Assembly (NCBI GenBank): GCA_913775095.1
Contig: CAJYIW010000024.1
Span: forward strand, 474,943-538,942
Origin: an uncultured Siphonobacter sp.
GTDB lineage: Bacteria; Bacteroidota; Bacteroidia; Cytophagales; Spirosomataceae
Length of the DNA stretch: 64,000 nt
Direction of reading: 5' to 3'
Part shown: positions 8,801 through 17,096 of the stretch, piece after piece
Position numbering within the stretch: position 1 is the first letter of the stretch
Layout: every line of letters starts with the position of its first letter
Made by a program: the position numbers and the translations under genes
The notes under the pieces: model-generated
Told to the model about the DNA's origin: nothing
What the model saw: only the letters and a program-made list of their open reading frames with translations
The model's database searches: none

Positions 8801-10834
8801 TTCTTCCCCTATGCGGCCTATACCACCACCATTAACCGGGCCGACTGGGACATTGCCAAGAAGACGATTTCGATGAAAGGTAATGTCCGTAACTCCACCT
8901 TTATTTCTACGAATCCCTCTCAGGAAGGGCTGGCCTTTAATGGAGCCGAAGCCCTCTACGAGATTGATAAAATGACGCTCAATATCAAAGGCGTGCCTTA
9001 CATCAAATCGGCGGATGCGAAAATTATTCCTAATAAGGGGCTGGTGTCCATCAAGCAGGATGCCGAAATGATTCCGCTGAAAAAAGCCCGCGTTGTGGCG
9101 GATACCGTCAATGAATACCACCAGTTGTCCGACGGTAACATTCAGATTCTTTCGGTCAAGAAATTTGAAGGAGATGCGATTTACCAGTATGTCCGTTCAA
9201 AGGGTGATACCACGAAACTGAAAATTGATGCGTTTGAATTCCGGGAAACTACCCTGGGTCAGGCCGTAGCTTCTACTAAATCGAGCCGTAAGAATAAGAG
9301 TGAAAACGCCAGCCCGAACATTAGCTACGGAACGGTTGCCCGGTCGGGCGTTAGTGAGGATAATAACTTTTTATTAACCCCGCGTCTGGCTTATAAAGGC
9401 GACATTACCATGGTAGCTGCCAACCCGGGCCTCACGTTCAAAGGGGCCATTCAAACGCGGTTGAAGAGTAAAATAGCCGAGCCTGCCTGGATTCCCTTCG
9501 AAGGCTCAACAGGCGACAGTCTGAGTTTAAGTGTGGATGGCCTGAAAGCAGAAGATGGCCAGACTCCCCTGTTTACGGGTCTGCACTTTGGTGGCGAAGG
9601 CTTGTACCTGAGTTTTCTCTCCCCCAAAGTCAATCCACAGGATGCTGATCTTTTCACGGCCAGCGGACGTTTGCGGGATGATGTAAAAACCAATCAGTTA
9701 ACTGTTGCCAGCGATGCCAGAGCTCACGACGAAACCCTAGAAGGTCCAAAATATGTACTGGACGACCGTAAAAAAGTCATCACGTTTGAAGGGCCCATTC
9801 AGCTCTTTTCTCCGGCTTCGGTCGCTCAGTCGGCGGGGTATGCCCGACTCGTTCCTGACTCGGCGAAATACCTCTTCAATACCCTATTCGTGCTGAACAC
9901 TTCCGTTCCGACGGCAGTGATGAACATTGCGGGCGATAAGATCGTCAAAACCAATCTGGACGAGAAAGTCAGCGAAGAAGCCGCAGAGCCGGATTTTGAT
10001 CGTCTGTTATTAAAAATTGCCAACGTTGCCGGAGGAAAAGTAGCGGAACAATTCAGTCAGAAATCGACCAATGGAGCCAATGTTCCCCTGCCTTCCGTAT
10101 CGCCCAAGTTTGCCACTACGGCCGTATTATCAAATCTGAGCATGCGGTATAACCCCGAAAATCAGGCCTTTCACAGCGTTGGTAAAATAGGGGTTTCCAA
10201 CCTGGGAACTACGGACATCAACGGCCAGTTTGACGGAGCCCTGGAAATCCGGAAAAATCCCGGTGGGCCTGATGATCTGTTCTTTTATCTGGAAGTAACT
10301 CCCGATGTCTGGTATTACCTGGCTTCCGTACAGGGAAGCACGGAAATCTTCAGCTCCGATCAGGATTTTAACGGACAATTACAGGCGAAAACGGGTAAGG
10401 ATAATAAAGTCAGAATGGCATCGGAAGAGGATAAAAACAATTTCGTGGACCGTTTCAGTACGATGTATCGTCCCCGTTCGAGTAATCAGCCCCGCAAACC
10501 AAAGCCAGTGGTAGCTGTTCAGCCCAAAGAAGAAAAAGCAACTCCTGCCGAAGTAACGGAACAGGTTACCAAAGAGAAACCCGGAACTGCCGCCAAAGAA
10601 ACAAGCCGTGAAGAAACACTGGCGGAAGAATCGGCCGATCAGCCCCTGGAAGAGATTCTGGACGATTCGAAGAGTAAAAAGTCCAAATCAAAAGATAAAA
10701 AGACAGTGGTGAAAGCTCCGGTGAAGAAGCCCGTTGCCAGTGATTCAACCAAAACGAAAAAAATCACTTCGTTATCGGAAACGGAAGAGGTGGCTCCCGT
10801 GAAAAAACCAGCCGAAAAGAAAACAGGATTCTAA
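5837..10834 (+). CDS. Very large exported protein of unknown function
   Basis: Protein of 1665 residues with a Sec signal peptide (MRLALLFVFCLTLQVTFAQ, cut about residue 19). I do not recognise a named domain. After an alpha-rich N-terminal region comes a Trp/Asp-rich linker (about 187-203, DDGWGNNSSWDDSSWD). A very long, mostly beta-strand region follows to about residue 1540, with recurring short elements such as LTLGIKEGLLYGKSG and phrases on filling and layering of strands. The last 120 residues are Lys/Glu/Pro-rich and probably disordered. There is no C-terminal type IX sorting domain and no beta-barrel ending, so periplasmic or surface location is open. A terminator at 10844-10870 ends the unit; it looks monocistronic. 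Confidence 0.75.
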   Translation: MRLALLFVFCLTLQVTFAQQIKFSDQPESFAQEVQTVTTGFGQTQLGADFNAVWANLASDQKTQVMAITRAMIAKNMKQPPYLLPWFQALTGAVQTQGMKGTDLTNFLTVTEKTFKSSDSKGYLNYLNFSRLFLTSRQLFTSNFSKLYTSGGTFSFRFIDQPLDYRTSKTEEAKSITAPDHKSADEPTDDGWGNNSSWDDSSWDTPVAVTETVKALPQPQTLAAGPLLDLQDASFSMVTAQDSFVVDKATLTLGIKEGLLYGKSGSYTWNLGELQQASVDLKSYKMLVKTPRLFADEATLTYKERLNTPVKGNFRFESRKRPANAPVTQPQFQSEDADVEIKNLGKDLSYRGGFALIGPKAYGAAANGKRAVITVQQDGQVAFRAQSKGFELSDSLIYSPAVQFTGYYPTGDTLTHPSIRMTYNTQTKQLRLARQERGGYRSASFSDGYHGFAIRADAAKWSLPSKHLEFDIVSGQNAVPARFESVDYYESTQYEKLTSPQGFHPVTILANCLKQKGVSAITVDELAAHYRRDGKLMRDALIPPIEQGFIDYNPDTDQVRLSSKGQHYLQVALAKKDFDNLAILSIQAGSDRDSLANASINFKDNYLTIRGVAPFKVSDSLKIYIRPADKVVRVGKNRSFLFNGEMKLDNFRFKGRDLNFNYEQFYVNLDKLDTVTFIPQQMKGKKNSKEIGQDLKYGSGKLYLGKPNNKSGKKPSAPRLVVQDGVNIYFDDTTRLAGAYNRKVYFKIPKIDQDSLTSKDIEFLGTFYSDGVLPPIQTKLITMPDNSLGFTYKVPEAGLKLYEGKGNLKVTGTLTMDNEGLKADGVLSTLTTSLEAKQIILTPDSVVSMNGTSGRIKEGIVGKAYFPEVAFKSYEVKWLPKKDSLIIKDKESSLDFYSGSSQLKGSLLVRSTGLYGEGVMKRKDSEISSKDFSFNKNQFIAQRSQIQIGSADKPALLGRMVDVTFNTAAQNAIIQTPKNATLEDSSSLFFPYAAYTTTINRADWDIAKKTISMKGNVRNSTFISTNPSQEGLAFNGAEALYEIDKMTLNIKGVPYIKSADAKIIPNKGLVSIKQDAEMIPLKKARVVADTVNEYHQLSDGNIQILSVKKFEGDAIYQYVRSKGDTTKLKIDAFEFRETTLGQAVASTKSSRKNKSENASPNISYGTVARSGVSEDNNFLLTPRLAYKGDITMVAANPGLTFKGAIQTRLKSKIAEPAWIPFEGSTGDSLSLSVDGLKAEDGQTPLFTGLHFGGEGLYLSFLSPKVNPQDADLFTASGRLRDDVKTNQLTVASDARAHDETLEGPKYVLDDRKKVITFEGPIQLFSPASVAQSAGYARLVPDSAKYLFNTLFVLNTSVPTAVMNIAGDKIVKTNLDEKVSEEAAEPDFDRLLLKIANVAGGKVAEQFSQKSTNGANVPLPSVSPKFATTAVLSNLSMRYNPENQAFHSVGKIGVSNLGTTDINGQFDGALEIRKNPGGPDDLFFYLEVTPDVWYYLASVQGSTEIFSSDQDFNGQLQAKTGKDNKVRMASEEDKNNFVDRFSTMYRPRSSNQPRKPKPVVAVQPKEEKATPAEVTEQVTKEKPGTAAKETSREETLAEESADQPLEEILDDSKSKKSKSKDKKTVVKAPVKKPVASDSTKTKKITSLSETEEVAPVKKPAEKKTGF

Positions 10835-10843
10835 TTCAAAATT

Positions 10844-10870
10844 GAAAAGACGGGCAAAACCCGTCTTTTC
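10844..10870 (+). terminator. Terminator after the 1665-residue gene
   Basis: GAAAAGACGGG (10844-10854) pairs with CCCGTCTTTTC (10860-10870) around a CAAAA loop; the T-run is short (four) and forms part of the stem. Confidence 0.7.
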
Positions 10871-10931
10871 TTATAGTTAAATAGTAAACGGTTCGTTTCT
10901 ATATTTACAGGCTTCAAATCCTCTTTACCTT

Positions 10932-11675
10932 ATGAATGTTATTGTTACCGGAGCCGCTCAGGGAATTGGTTTCGAAATTTGTCGCCAAATGGCCCTTCGC
11001 GGAGCGTCCGTTCTGCTGAATGACCTTGATGAAGAGCAGGCTCAGCAGGCAGCCGACCGGATTCAGGCTGAAGGTGGACGTTGCCAAGCCCTGGCCGGGG
11101 ACGCGGCCAACGTAGATTTTATTAAAACGATGGTTCAAACGGCGGTCTCCTGGTTTGGTTCGCTGGATGTGCTCGTTGCCAACGCGGGTATTACCACGTT
11201 TGGCGATTTTTTCGACTATCAACCGGAATCGCTTCAGAAACTACTGGATCTCAACATCCGGGGTAATTTTTTTCTGACGCAACAGGCCGCTATACAAATG
11301 CGAAAACAGGGACAGGGCGGACGAATTCTCCTGATGTCTTCCGTTACGGGTCAGCAGGCTCATGCTTATCTGGCGGCGTATGGCATGACCAAGGCCGCTC
11401 TGCAAATGCTGGCCAAGTCGCTGGTAGCCGAGCTATCTCCGCATCGCATTACCATTAACTGCGTAGCTCCCGGAGCTACCTTAACCGAGCGAACGCTCGA
11501 CGATCCGGACTATACCTCCACCTGGTCCCGGATTACCCCGCTGGGAAAACCCGCCACGGTTGCTGACATCGCTGCTGCCGTACGGTTTCTGACCTCCCCC
11601 GAAGCCGGGCACATTACGGGCCAGACCCTCGTGGTGGATGGGGGCTGGACCAGTCTTAGCCCCTCTCCGTACTAA
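10932..11675 (+). CDS. SDR family oxidoreductase
   Basis: Cytosolic NAD(P)-dependent short-chain dehydrogenase of 247 residues. Visible motifs are the cofactor loop TGAAQGIG (6-13), NAG (84-86), catalytic Ser137, and Y150-GMT-K154, with the C-terminal LTSPEAGHITGQTLVVDGGW typical of FabG-like members. Substrate cannot be deduced: it resembles 3-oxoacyl-ACP reductases but stands alone, away from fatty-acid genes. It precedes the ElaA-like gene by 56 bases on the same strand. Confidence 0.88.
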   Translation: MNVIVTGAAQGIGFEICRQMALRGASVLLNDLDEEQAQQAADRIQAEGGRCQALAGDAANVDFIKTMVQTAVSWFGSLDVLVANAGITTFGDFFDYQPESLQKLLDLNIRGNFFLTQQAAIQMRKQGQGGRILLMSSVTGQQAHAYLAAYGMTKAALQMLAKSLVAELSPHRITINCVAPGATLTERTLDDPDYTSTWSRITPLGKPATVADIAAAVRFLTSPEAGHITGQTLVVDGGWTSLSPSPY

Positions 11676-11731
11676 CACGCTTCGGCATTGTCTTTTTAGA
11701 ATCGCTTATCATTAACGTATCTATTTAATCT

Positions 11732-12199
11732 ATGCAATTTGTCTTAAAGCAATTTCACGACCTCACTGTCCAGGAATTATATGAAATTTTAGCACTTCGG
11801 TCCGAAGTGTTCGTAGTAGAACAAAACTGCCCTTATCAGGACATCGATGGGAACGATCCCCAGGCCTGGCATTGCATGGGTAAGGATGACGAAACCGGAA
11901 AACTCATTGCTTACACCCGCCTGTTTGACCGGGATGTCTGCTTTAAAGGCTATACGGCGATTGGCCGGGTGGTTACTTCGCCCGCCGTTCGCAGCTCAGG
12001 ATTAGGAAAGCGACTGATGGAAGCCTCCATTGCCTACTGCCGCCGGCTTTTTGGACCGCACATGATTAAAATCGGAGCTCAGACTCATTTATTGAAATTC
12101 TACAATTCCCTCGGTTTTCTTTCTACCGGAACGGAATACATGGAAGACGGCATTCCGCATACGTACATGACGTATCAGCACCATTCGAAGATTTCGTAA
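11732..12199 (+). CDS. GNAT N-acetyltransferase, ElaA-like
   Basis: Small cytosolic acetyltransferase of 155 residues. The start QFHDLTVQELYEILALRSEVFVVEQ, followed by CPYQDIDGNDPQAWH, is the ElaA-type N-terminus. The acetyl-CoA loop is in GRVVTSPAVRSSGLGKRLM (about 84-102), with R/Q-x-x-G-x-G/A represented by RSSGLGK. Substrate unknown. It is the last gene before a 15-bp perfect inverted repeat that separates it from the convergent gene downstream. Confidence 0.87.
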   Translation: MQFVLKQFHDLTVQELYEILALRSEVFVVEQNCPYQDIDGNDPQAWHCMGKDDETGKLIAYTRLFDRDVCFKGYTAIGRVVTSPAVRSSGLGKRLMEASIAYCRRLFGPHMIKIGAQTHLLKFYNSLGFLSTGTEYMEDGIPHTYMTYQHHSKIS

Positions 12200-12210
12200 G
12201 TAACTGATTA

Positions 12211-12246
12211 GTAACCGTAACCTGATTAAGTTCAGGTTACGGTTAC
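12211..12246. terminator. Bidirectional terminator-like inverted repeat
   Basis: GTAACCGTAACCTGA (12211-12225) pairs perfectly over 15 bases with 12232-12246. It lies exactly between two convergent genes. No long T-run flanks it. Confidence 0.7.
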
Positions 12247-12255
12247 TAACTGTTC

Positions 12256-13038
12256 CTATAAAAAGTTAATACTTAAAAAACTGGGATTATCTTCCTCTTC
12301 TTTATAGCGATACATTCCTATAATCCATTCGATTTTCTGAGGAGTCCACTTTTCACCGTAGCGTTCTACGACTTTCCACGAAGAGCGGGTTTTCAGGAGC
12401 GTTACCAGCTGATCATCGAGTTCTTTTGTAAAACCAGAGATTACCTCCACCTTTTCTACGTCCTGCTTTTCGTTTAAAATCAGCTTATACAGGCCATAAT
12501 CCTGATCTATCGGTAAGCCCCTGAACGCTTTTAAGGAATCATACAGCATTCCTGCTTCATGAACCGTAGCGGTGTAGTGAGAAGCGATGCTTACCTTAGC
12601 TAACGTCCTGAGCACTTCAAGTTCTATGGCCACTGAGGTTCGGTACTTAGTGGCTGCCCGGTCGTTTCCCCAGTTTTCGGAAGGTTCTGCTGCCCGGGAG
12701 CCTGAACACGGTTCCACAAAATAATTTCCTTCTTCATTCTTCGAAGCAAAGATTATCCATACGGAGCCCTCTTCTATGTCCATATCACAACTGGTTCTGA
12801 ACTTCCGCCCGTTGTTTCCCCAGATATCGATTTCGTTTAGTGGGGTTCCCTTGAATAGTTCCAACACCTGAACAGTCATCGGATACGTGCTGGCGGAATC
12901 ATTCCGGTGAGGCTTTTTCTTCACCATCTGCACTTTAGCTACCAAATCGAAGTATTGAAATCCTTCTGTAGGACCAGGAGTCGCACAATCGCAGGAAAAG
13001 GCCGGAATACTTAAGAGCAGAAAGAGTATAATTTTCAT
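12256..13038 (-). CDS. Secreted TIMP/NTR-like protein
   Basis: Exported protein of 260 residues. The signal peptide ends at FS-CDC, leaving a mature N-terminal Cys-x-Cys, as in TIMP/netrin-like (NTR) domains. VAKVQ then V(L)ELFKG, TSCDMD and VEPCSG follow, the strand and cysteine pattern of that fold (about 17-125). The C-terminal half (about 150-260) is different, alpha/beta, ending in a hydrophobic tail, and resembles a TonB-box-like or energy-transducer C-terminal pattern only vaguely. The NTR assignment is by eye; function unknown. A 94-base gap with a terminator separates it from the phosphoesterase gene upstream of it in coordinate order. Confidence 0.6.
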   Translation of the reverse strand: MKIILFLLLSIPAFSCDCATPGPTEGFQYFDLVAKVQMVKKKPHRNDSASTYPMTVQVLELFKGTPLNEIDIWGNNGRKFRTSCDMDIEEGSVWIIFASKNEEGNYFVEPCSGSRAAEPSENWGNDRAATKYRTSVAIELEVLRTLAKVSIASHYTATVHEAGMLYDSLKAFRGLPIDQDYGLYKLILNEKQDVEKVEVISGFTKELDDQLVTLLKTRSSWKVVERYGEKWTPQKIEWIIGMYRYKEEEDNPSFLSINFL

Positions 13039-13077
13039 AGGTTCAGGCAGGTTTGATTGGTTTAGCTATAAATCAAC

Positions 13078-13109
13078 AAAAAAATCCCGAAAGCAGAGCT
13101 TCCGGGATT
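13078..13109 (-). terminator. Terminator of the phosphoesterase gene
   Basis: On the minus strand a 12-base stem with one mismatch (13098-13109 with 13083-13094) closes on three bases and is followed by seven T (complement of A 13078-13084). Confidence 0.85.
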
Positions 13110-13131
13110 CCGGTTTGCACACAAAATATGC

Positions 13132-14700
13132 TTATTCAGCAGAGGCAGTAACCTGAATTTTTTGTGTATTCGTAAACGTACGGCCGTAGGCATCCTTAGC
13201 CCGTACTTCAATGGTATGATCTCCTTCCGCCATATTGCCGGGCAAAGCAGCCTTCCATAAGTGCGTGCAGGGAACGGGATTAGACGGACGCGTGCCCTTC
13301 AGAGGTTCGGTGGCCTCATCCCAGCGTAAACGGGTTTTCAACATGGCTGGATCGGGTTCAGCTACCTGATTCATGGCTTTCCAGCTTCCATTATCCAGAC
13401 GGTATTCCAGCTGATCTTTTTCGCTTCCCTGGAAGAAATTGGCATAAACTTCCCCCCTGGCCGACTGACGACGGGCAATCACTTTCGGAGCGTGAATGCC
13501 TATCTTGTACGTTTCCGGCTGACCCGCTACCCGGTAATCAAAGGCATATTCGTTCCCTTTGAAAGACAAAAAGACATAGCCTTTCGGAGTGCCATCCCGC
13601 ATCATCGAAACGGGTACGCCCTGCTCGTTCATCTCGCCGGAATACCAGTCACCCGAAGTCGTTCCTACGTTATACTCGTGGTGTGGCGTTTCGCGGCTGA
13701 ATCCTTCTTCCTTACCAAAGAAATGGTGCAGCTGGAAGTGCGTGTGAGCCGACAGAGACAGCGTATGCGGAAAGTCCTTCAGAGCATTGAACATCCGCTG
13801 ACGATCCTCCTGGCGGAATTCTTCGAACGGAGGAATGTGGTAACAGAAAACAATCAGCTTCTCCCTGGGTACCAGTTTCAGATCATTTTCAATGAAATCC
13901 AGCTGATCGGGACGCAAACCTCCCTGGTATCCTTTTCCGTCACGGGGATCGGGATAGAGAATGTTATCCAGAACCACGAAATGAACATCCCCGCTGTTGA
14001 AAGCGAAGTTGTTCGGCCCAAACGCGGCTTCGAAACTTTCGTCGGACAGGCTATCCGCTTCTACATCGTAATTCATGTCATGGTTACCCATCACATGAAA
14101 CCAGGGCAGGCCCAGCTGCTGAATGGCTTTTTTATAGGAAGGGTACAGGTCGGGATTATCCCCCACTTCGTCACCCATGCTTATCCCGAATCGGACGCCA
14201 TCTGTTTTGGTCTTTACCTCGTCAATGATCCCTTTCCGGAAAAAGCTTACCTGCTCTTCGGAATACACCTGAGGATCTCCGAACACCAGAATTTTAAACT
14301 CCGCAGGCTCTGCCTGTTTGATTAACGCAAAATCTACCGACTTTGGAATTTCTCCCGTTGCGGCCACCCCGGCAAACTTGGTTTTGGGTGATCCCTGGGG
14401 CTTATGATGGCGGTAGAACTGCGGCAGATTAAACTCATTCAGGGGAAGGCGATATCCGGAGGGCTTGATGACAAAAATCGTCTGATCCTGCCCCAATGGT
14501 AACTCGTATCTGCCCTGAGCATCCGTTAGTACTACTTCTCGGCCATTAGAAACGGCCACTTTCGCCAGCCCAGCCTCTTTTTTATCTTTTTTACCATTGC
14601 CATTGAGGTCTTCATAGACCAAGCCTTTTACCTGGCCCTGGCCCAGCACTGAACCACATAACAGCGTACCGATTCCGCACGCAATCAGTCGATTTAACAT
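13132..14700 (-). CDS. Secreted calcineurin-like phosphoesterase
   Basis: Exported metallophosphoesterase of 522 residues. After a signal peptide (about 1-20) comes an SdrD B-like domain with the acidic calcium loop YEDLNGNGKKDKKEAG (about 30-45). The catalytic domain then shows GDPQ (about 142-145), GDEVGD (about 177), GNHD (about 206) and SAHTH (about 318). The first motif is GDPQ where the classical one is GDxH, as seen in several Bacteroidota members. A C-terminal beta domain with an EVRAKDAYGR segment follows. Substrate unknown; periplasmic or surface action is likely. It has its own terminator on the 3' side. Confidence 0.88.
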   Translation of the reverse strand: MLNRLIACGIGTLLCGSVLGQGQVKGLVYEDLNGNGKKDKKEAGLAKVAVSNGREVVLTDAQGRYELPLGQDQTIFVIKPSGYRLPLNEFNLPQFYRHHKPQGSPKTKFAGVAATGEIPKSVDFALIKQAEPAEFKILVFGDPQVYSEEQVSFFRKGIIDEVKTKTDGVRFGISMGDEVGDNPDLYPSYKKAIQQLGLPWFHVMGNHDMNYDVEADSLSDESFEAAFGPNNFAFNSGDVHFVVLDNILYPDPRDGKGYQGGLRPDQLDFIENDLKLVPREKLIVFCYHIPPFEEFRQEDRQRMFNALKDFPHTLSLSAHTHFQLHHFFGKEEGFSRETPHHEYNVGTTSGDWYSGEMNEQGVPVSMMRDGTPKGYVFLSFKGNEYAFDYRVAGQPETYKIGIHAPKVIARRQSARGEVYANFFQGSEKDQLEYRLDNGSWKAMNQVAEPDPAMLKTRLRWDEATEPLKGTRPSNPVPCTHLWKAALPGNMAEGDHTIEVRAKDAYGRTFTNTQKIQVTASAE

Positions 14701-14730
14701 AAAATTTTATTCAGAATTCAGAGGAAATGA

Positions 14731-14988
14731 TTATTCAATCCAGTCTTCTTCATCAGCGATGAAGTCATATTCTTCGAGCAGAAATTCCATCATTTCTTCG
14801 AAAATAGCGTCCAGAACGCCCGACTGGGCGGGCCTGGAATCATACCAGCGAATGATTGATTTTTCGGAAAGTACCGGCTGATCTTCATCGTTTTTCTCAA
14901 CACGAATCAGAAAGGAGGGCTGATCTGTATGCAGAACGAAATCTTCGTCTGAGTCAGCAGGCATGGATAAAAGAAACTTGGGAAGCAT
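14731..14988 (-). CDS. Small acidic conserved protein
   Basis: A protein of 85 residues starting MLPKFLLSMPADSDEDFVLH, acidic throughout and ending DFIADEEDWIE. The reading frame begins 30 bases further upstream, but the ATG at 14988 gives an N-terminus I believe is shared by similar small proteins of Cytophagales. No domain, signal peptide or membrane segment is seen. It ends 30 bases before the phosphoesterase start on the same strand, so they may be co-transcribed. Function unknown. Confidence 0.6.
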   Translation of the reverse strand: MLPKFLLSMPADSDEDFVLHTDQPSFLIRVEKNDEDQPVLSEKSIIRWYDSRPAQSGVLDAIFEEMMEFLLEEYDFIADEEDWIE

Positions 14989-15171
14989 GGCGTAAGAATG
15001 CATGTGTTTACACGGCAAAGTTGAAGCTTTCTACCAGGCTTAACCAAGTTATTTTTTCGTTAAGCGGCTTCATAATCTGTTAATATCGAATTACTTCCAG
15101 AACAGGTACACCCAAAAAAATACCCCGGTTTATGGTCCGGGGCGATGAATTATCATCTTCTGAAATCTTCA

Positions 15172-15262
15172 CAACGCTCCCGCCGTGGTTGGTGTCCTCT
15201 CCAACCACTTCACTGCCACCGTGGTTGGTGTCCTCACCAACCACTTTACAGGTAATGGCTGG
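15172..15262. repeat. Two copies of the GGTTGGTG hairpin repeat
   Basis: The gap between the small acidic protein and the beta-barrel gene carries two tandem units of the form GTGGTTGGTG-TCCT-CACCAACCAC (the first with a mismatch in the right arm). They belong to the same family as in the clusters at 1-376 and 55980-56432. A CCCCGG/CCGGGG hairpin lies just before (15122-15143). Confidence 0.85.
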
Positions 15263-15293
15263 TAAGCCCGAACGGTAGAAAGGTATGAAACCT

Positions 15294-16028
15294 TTAAAAC
15301 TCCACGACGATCCCTACCGAAGCATAATTAATCCAGTTGAAGGTGTAGACCCGATCAACGTCTGCCCCGCCTTCTACCATACGATAGCCCAGCTTCAGAT
15401 TGGCCTGTTCGCCTAAGGCATAGGTAATGCCCGCAAAAATATCTTCGGCCCGTCCCTGTTTTGACCCTAAGGCGTCGCCTTCCACCAGCAGTCCCCAGCG
15501 TTCCGTGGGTTTCCAGCCGGCGTAGAAGTTAATGAGTGGCACAAAGCCAAAATTGTCGAAATAGGTATCCTGGCTTTCGTTGGTAAACTGAATTTTGGCA
15601 TCCCGGATTTTTGCGGTAACCCCCGCTCCAACCCGCCAATGCTCATTCGCTACAAAATCATACCGATACGTTAGTCGATAGGAGTTGAATTTATAGTCAA
15701 CGGTAGTCGGCGTATTGGCCGCAAAAACCACGTTATTAAAGCGGACATCCTGAGCGAAATTTCCATTGTACCGAATGGTCAAGGGGGCGTACAGGGCCGA
15801 AATATGATGCCGGTTGTTGATGATATAGTCCGCCCGTAAACGGAAAAAGACTTTGGGTTTTACCGACAGTTCCTGGGCAAGATCCACCAATGTTCCTCCC
15901 TGATTGGGAATGCGAACTTTGTTATAACTGGTTCCTAAAACCAGTCCGGATTCCACATCCAGACGAATCTGGGCCTGTGCTTTTCCCAGCCCTAAAGCAA
16001 GCAGAGCGAGCAAATAGATTTTTTTCAT
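15294..16028 (-). CDS. Outer-membrane beta-barrel protein
   Basis: Exported protein of 244 residues with a clear signal peptide (MKKIYLLALLALGLGKAQAQ). The mature part is a series of alternating hydrophobic/polar strands with aromatic girdles, and the sequence ends in a strand (NYASVGIVVEF) with the terminal phenylalanine typical of outer-membrane barrels. The size suggests 8-10 strands. No ligand or substrate can be inferred. It is flanked by repeat hairpins on its 3' side and by a 180-base gap before the divergent HD gene. Confidence 0.75.
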   Translation of the reverse strand: MKKIYLLALLALGLGKAQAQIRLDVESGLVLGTSYNKVRIPNQGGTLVDLAQELSVKPKVFFRLRADYIINNRHHISALYAPLTIRYNGNFAQDVRFNNVVFAANTPTTVDYKFNSYRLTYRYDFVANEHWRVGAGVTAKIRDAKIQFTNESQDTYFDNFGFVPLINFYAGWKPTERWGLLVEGDALGSKQGRAEDIFAGITYALGEQANLKLGYRMVEGGADVDRVYTFNWINYASVGIVVEF

Positions 16029-16209
16029 GACTTGAAGTATTGACAGGTGAATCGATACCTTCGCTTTCTAAAAAACTTTAGCCAGCTCATATTTCATAGC
16101 CTCGCAGAACGAATCAGCCCTGAAAATGATTGATATGGTTTAAAAAGAAGAAAGTGGAAACCTCTCCCCAAAGGTTTTCGTACATTATTATCTGACCGTT
16201 CCCAACAAT

Positions 16210-17091
16210 ATGCAGTACTCGGATGTGCTTTATGGTTCTTATGAAATTGATGGCGTTTGCGAAAGTATTATTCAGAGCAACCTCTTTCAAAGACTACGAA
16301 CCATTCATCAGGGCGGAGCTAATTTCCTGATCGACCAACGCCTGCATCATACCCGACTGGAACATTCCATCGGCGTCATGCTGCTGGTCAAACGATTGGG
16401 AGGAGATGAACGGGAACAGGTAGCGGCCCTTTTGCACGATATTTCTCATACGGCTTTTTCGCACATCGTTGATTATGTACTGGACATCAGGGAAGAAAAT
16501 TTCCATGAACAGTGGTACGAAACCTTTGTCCGGTATCCCGAAATCTCCTCCATTCTCGAAGCTCACGGATACACTTCGCAGCAATTCATTGATGGATCTT
16601 TCCCCTTGCTGGAACAACCTCTTCCGCAGTTATGTGCTGACCGCGTTGACTACACGTTACGGGATCTTTTCCACGCGGAGTTGATTACCCTCGCTGAAAT
16701 TCAGTTCTTTCTGTCTCATCTGACTGTTCATAAAGGTCGAATGGTGGCTACCTCCCGCCAGGCCGCTCTGTGGATTCAAAATCAGTATCAAGTTCTGAAT
16801 GATGCCTATTTTCACAAAAAGGAATATCTTTTTGCAAACCAGAAATTTGCTGAATTATTAAAAGAAGGCCTGAGCCGTAAATTACTCCTGGAAAGCGATT
16901 TCTTTCAGGATGACCGTCACATCATCAACCTCATTGAGTTTGATATGTACGCCAAGTTAAAACTGGAAAGAATCAGAAACATGAGCGATTTCGATCCGGC
17001 GGTACCCAGCACCATTATTATTAAAAAGAGAACGCTGGATCCGGAAGTATGGCAAAAGAATAAAGCCATTCCTCTCAGTCTGCTCAAGTAA
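16210..17091 (+). CDS. HD domain phosphohydrolase
   Basis: Cytosolic metal-dependent hydrolase of 293 residues of the dNTPase/SAMHD1-like HD group. Metal ligands are visible: H52 in RLEHS, H76-D77 in LLHDISH, and D144 in CADRVDY. The family includes dNTP triphosphohydrolases and other nucleotide phosphatases; the substrate here is unknown. It ends five bases before the convergent pilin-like gene, with no terminator between. Confidence 0.85.
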   Translation: MQYSDVLYGSYEIDGVCESIIQSNLFQRLRTIHQGGANFLIDQRLHHTRLEHSIGVMLLVKRLGGDEREQVAALLHDISHTAFSHIVDYVLDIREENFHEQWYETFVRYPEISSILEAHGYTSQQFIDGSFPLLEQPLPQLCADRVDYTLRDLFHAELITLAEIQFFLSHLTVHKGRMVATSRQAALWIQNQYQVLNDAYFHKKEYLFANQKFAELLKEGLSRKLLLESDFFQDDRHIINLIEFDMYAKLKLERIRNMSDFDPAVPSTIIIKKRTLDPEVWQKNKAIPLSLLK

Positions 17092-17096
17092 GGGTC

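Noticed and set aside
13492..14325. 277-residue plus-strand frame
   Set aside because: It is entirely antisense to the phosphoesterase gene, whose motifs are clear.
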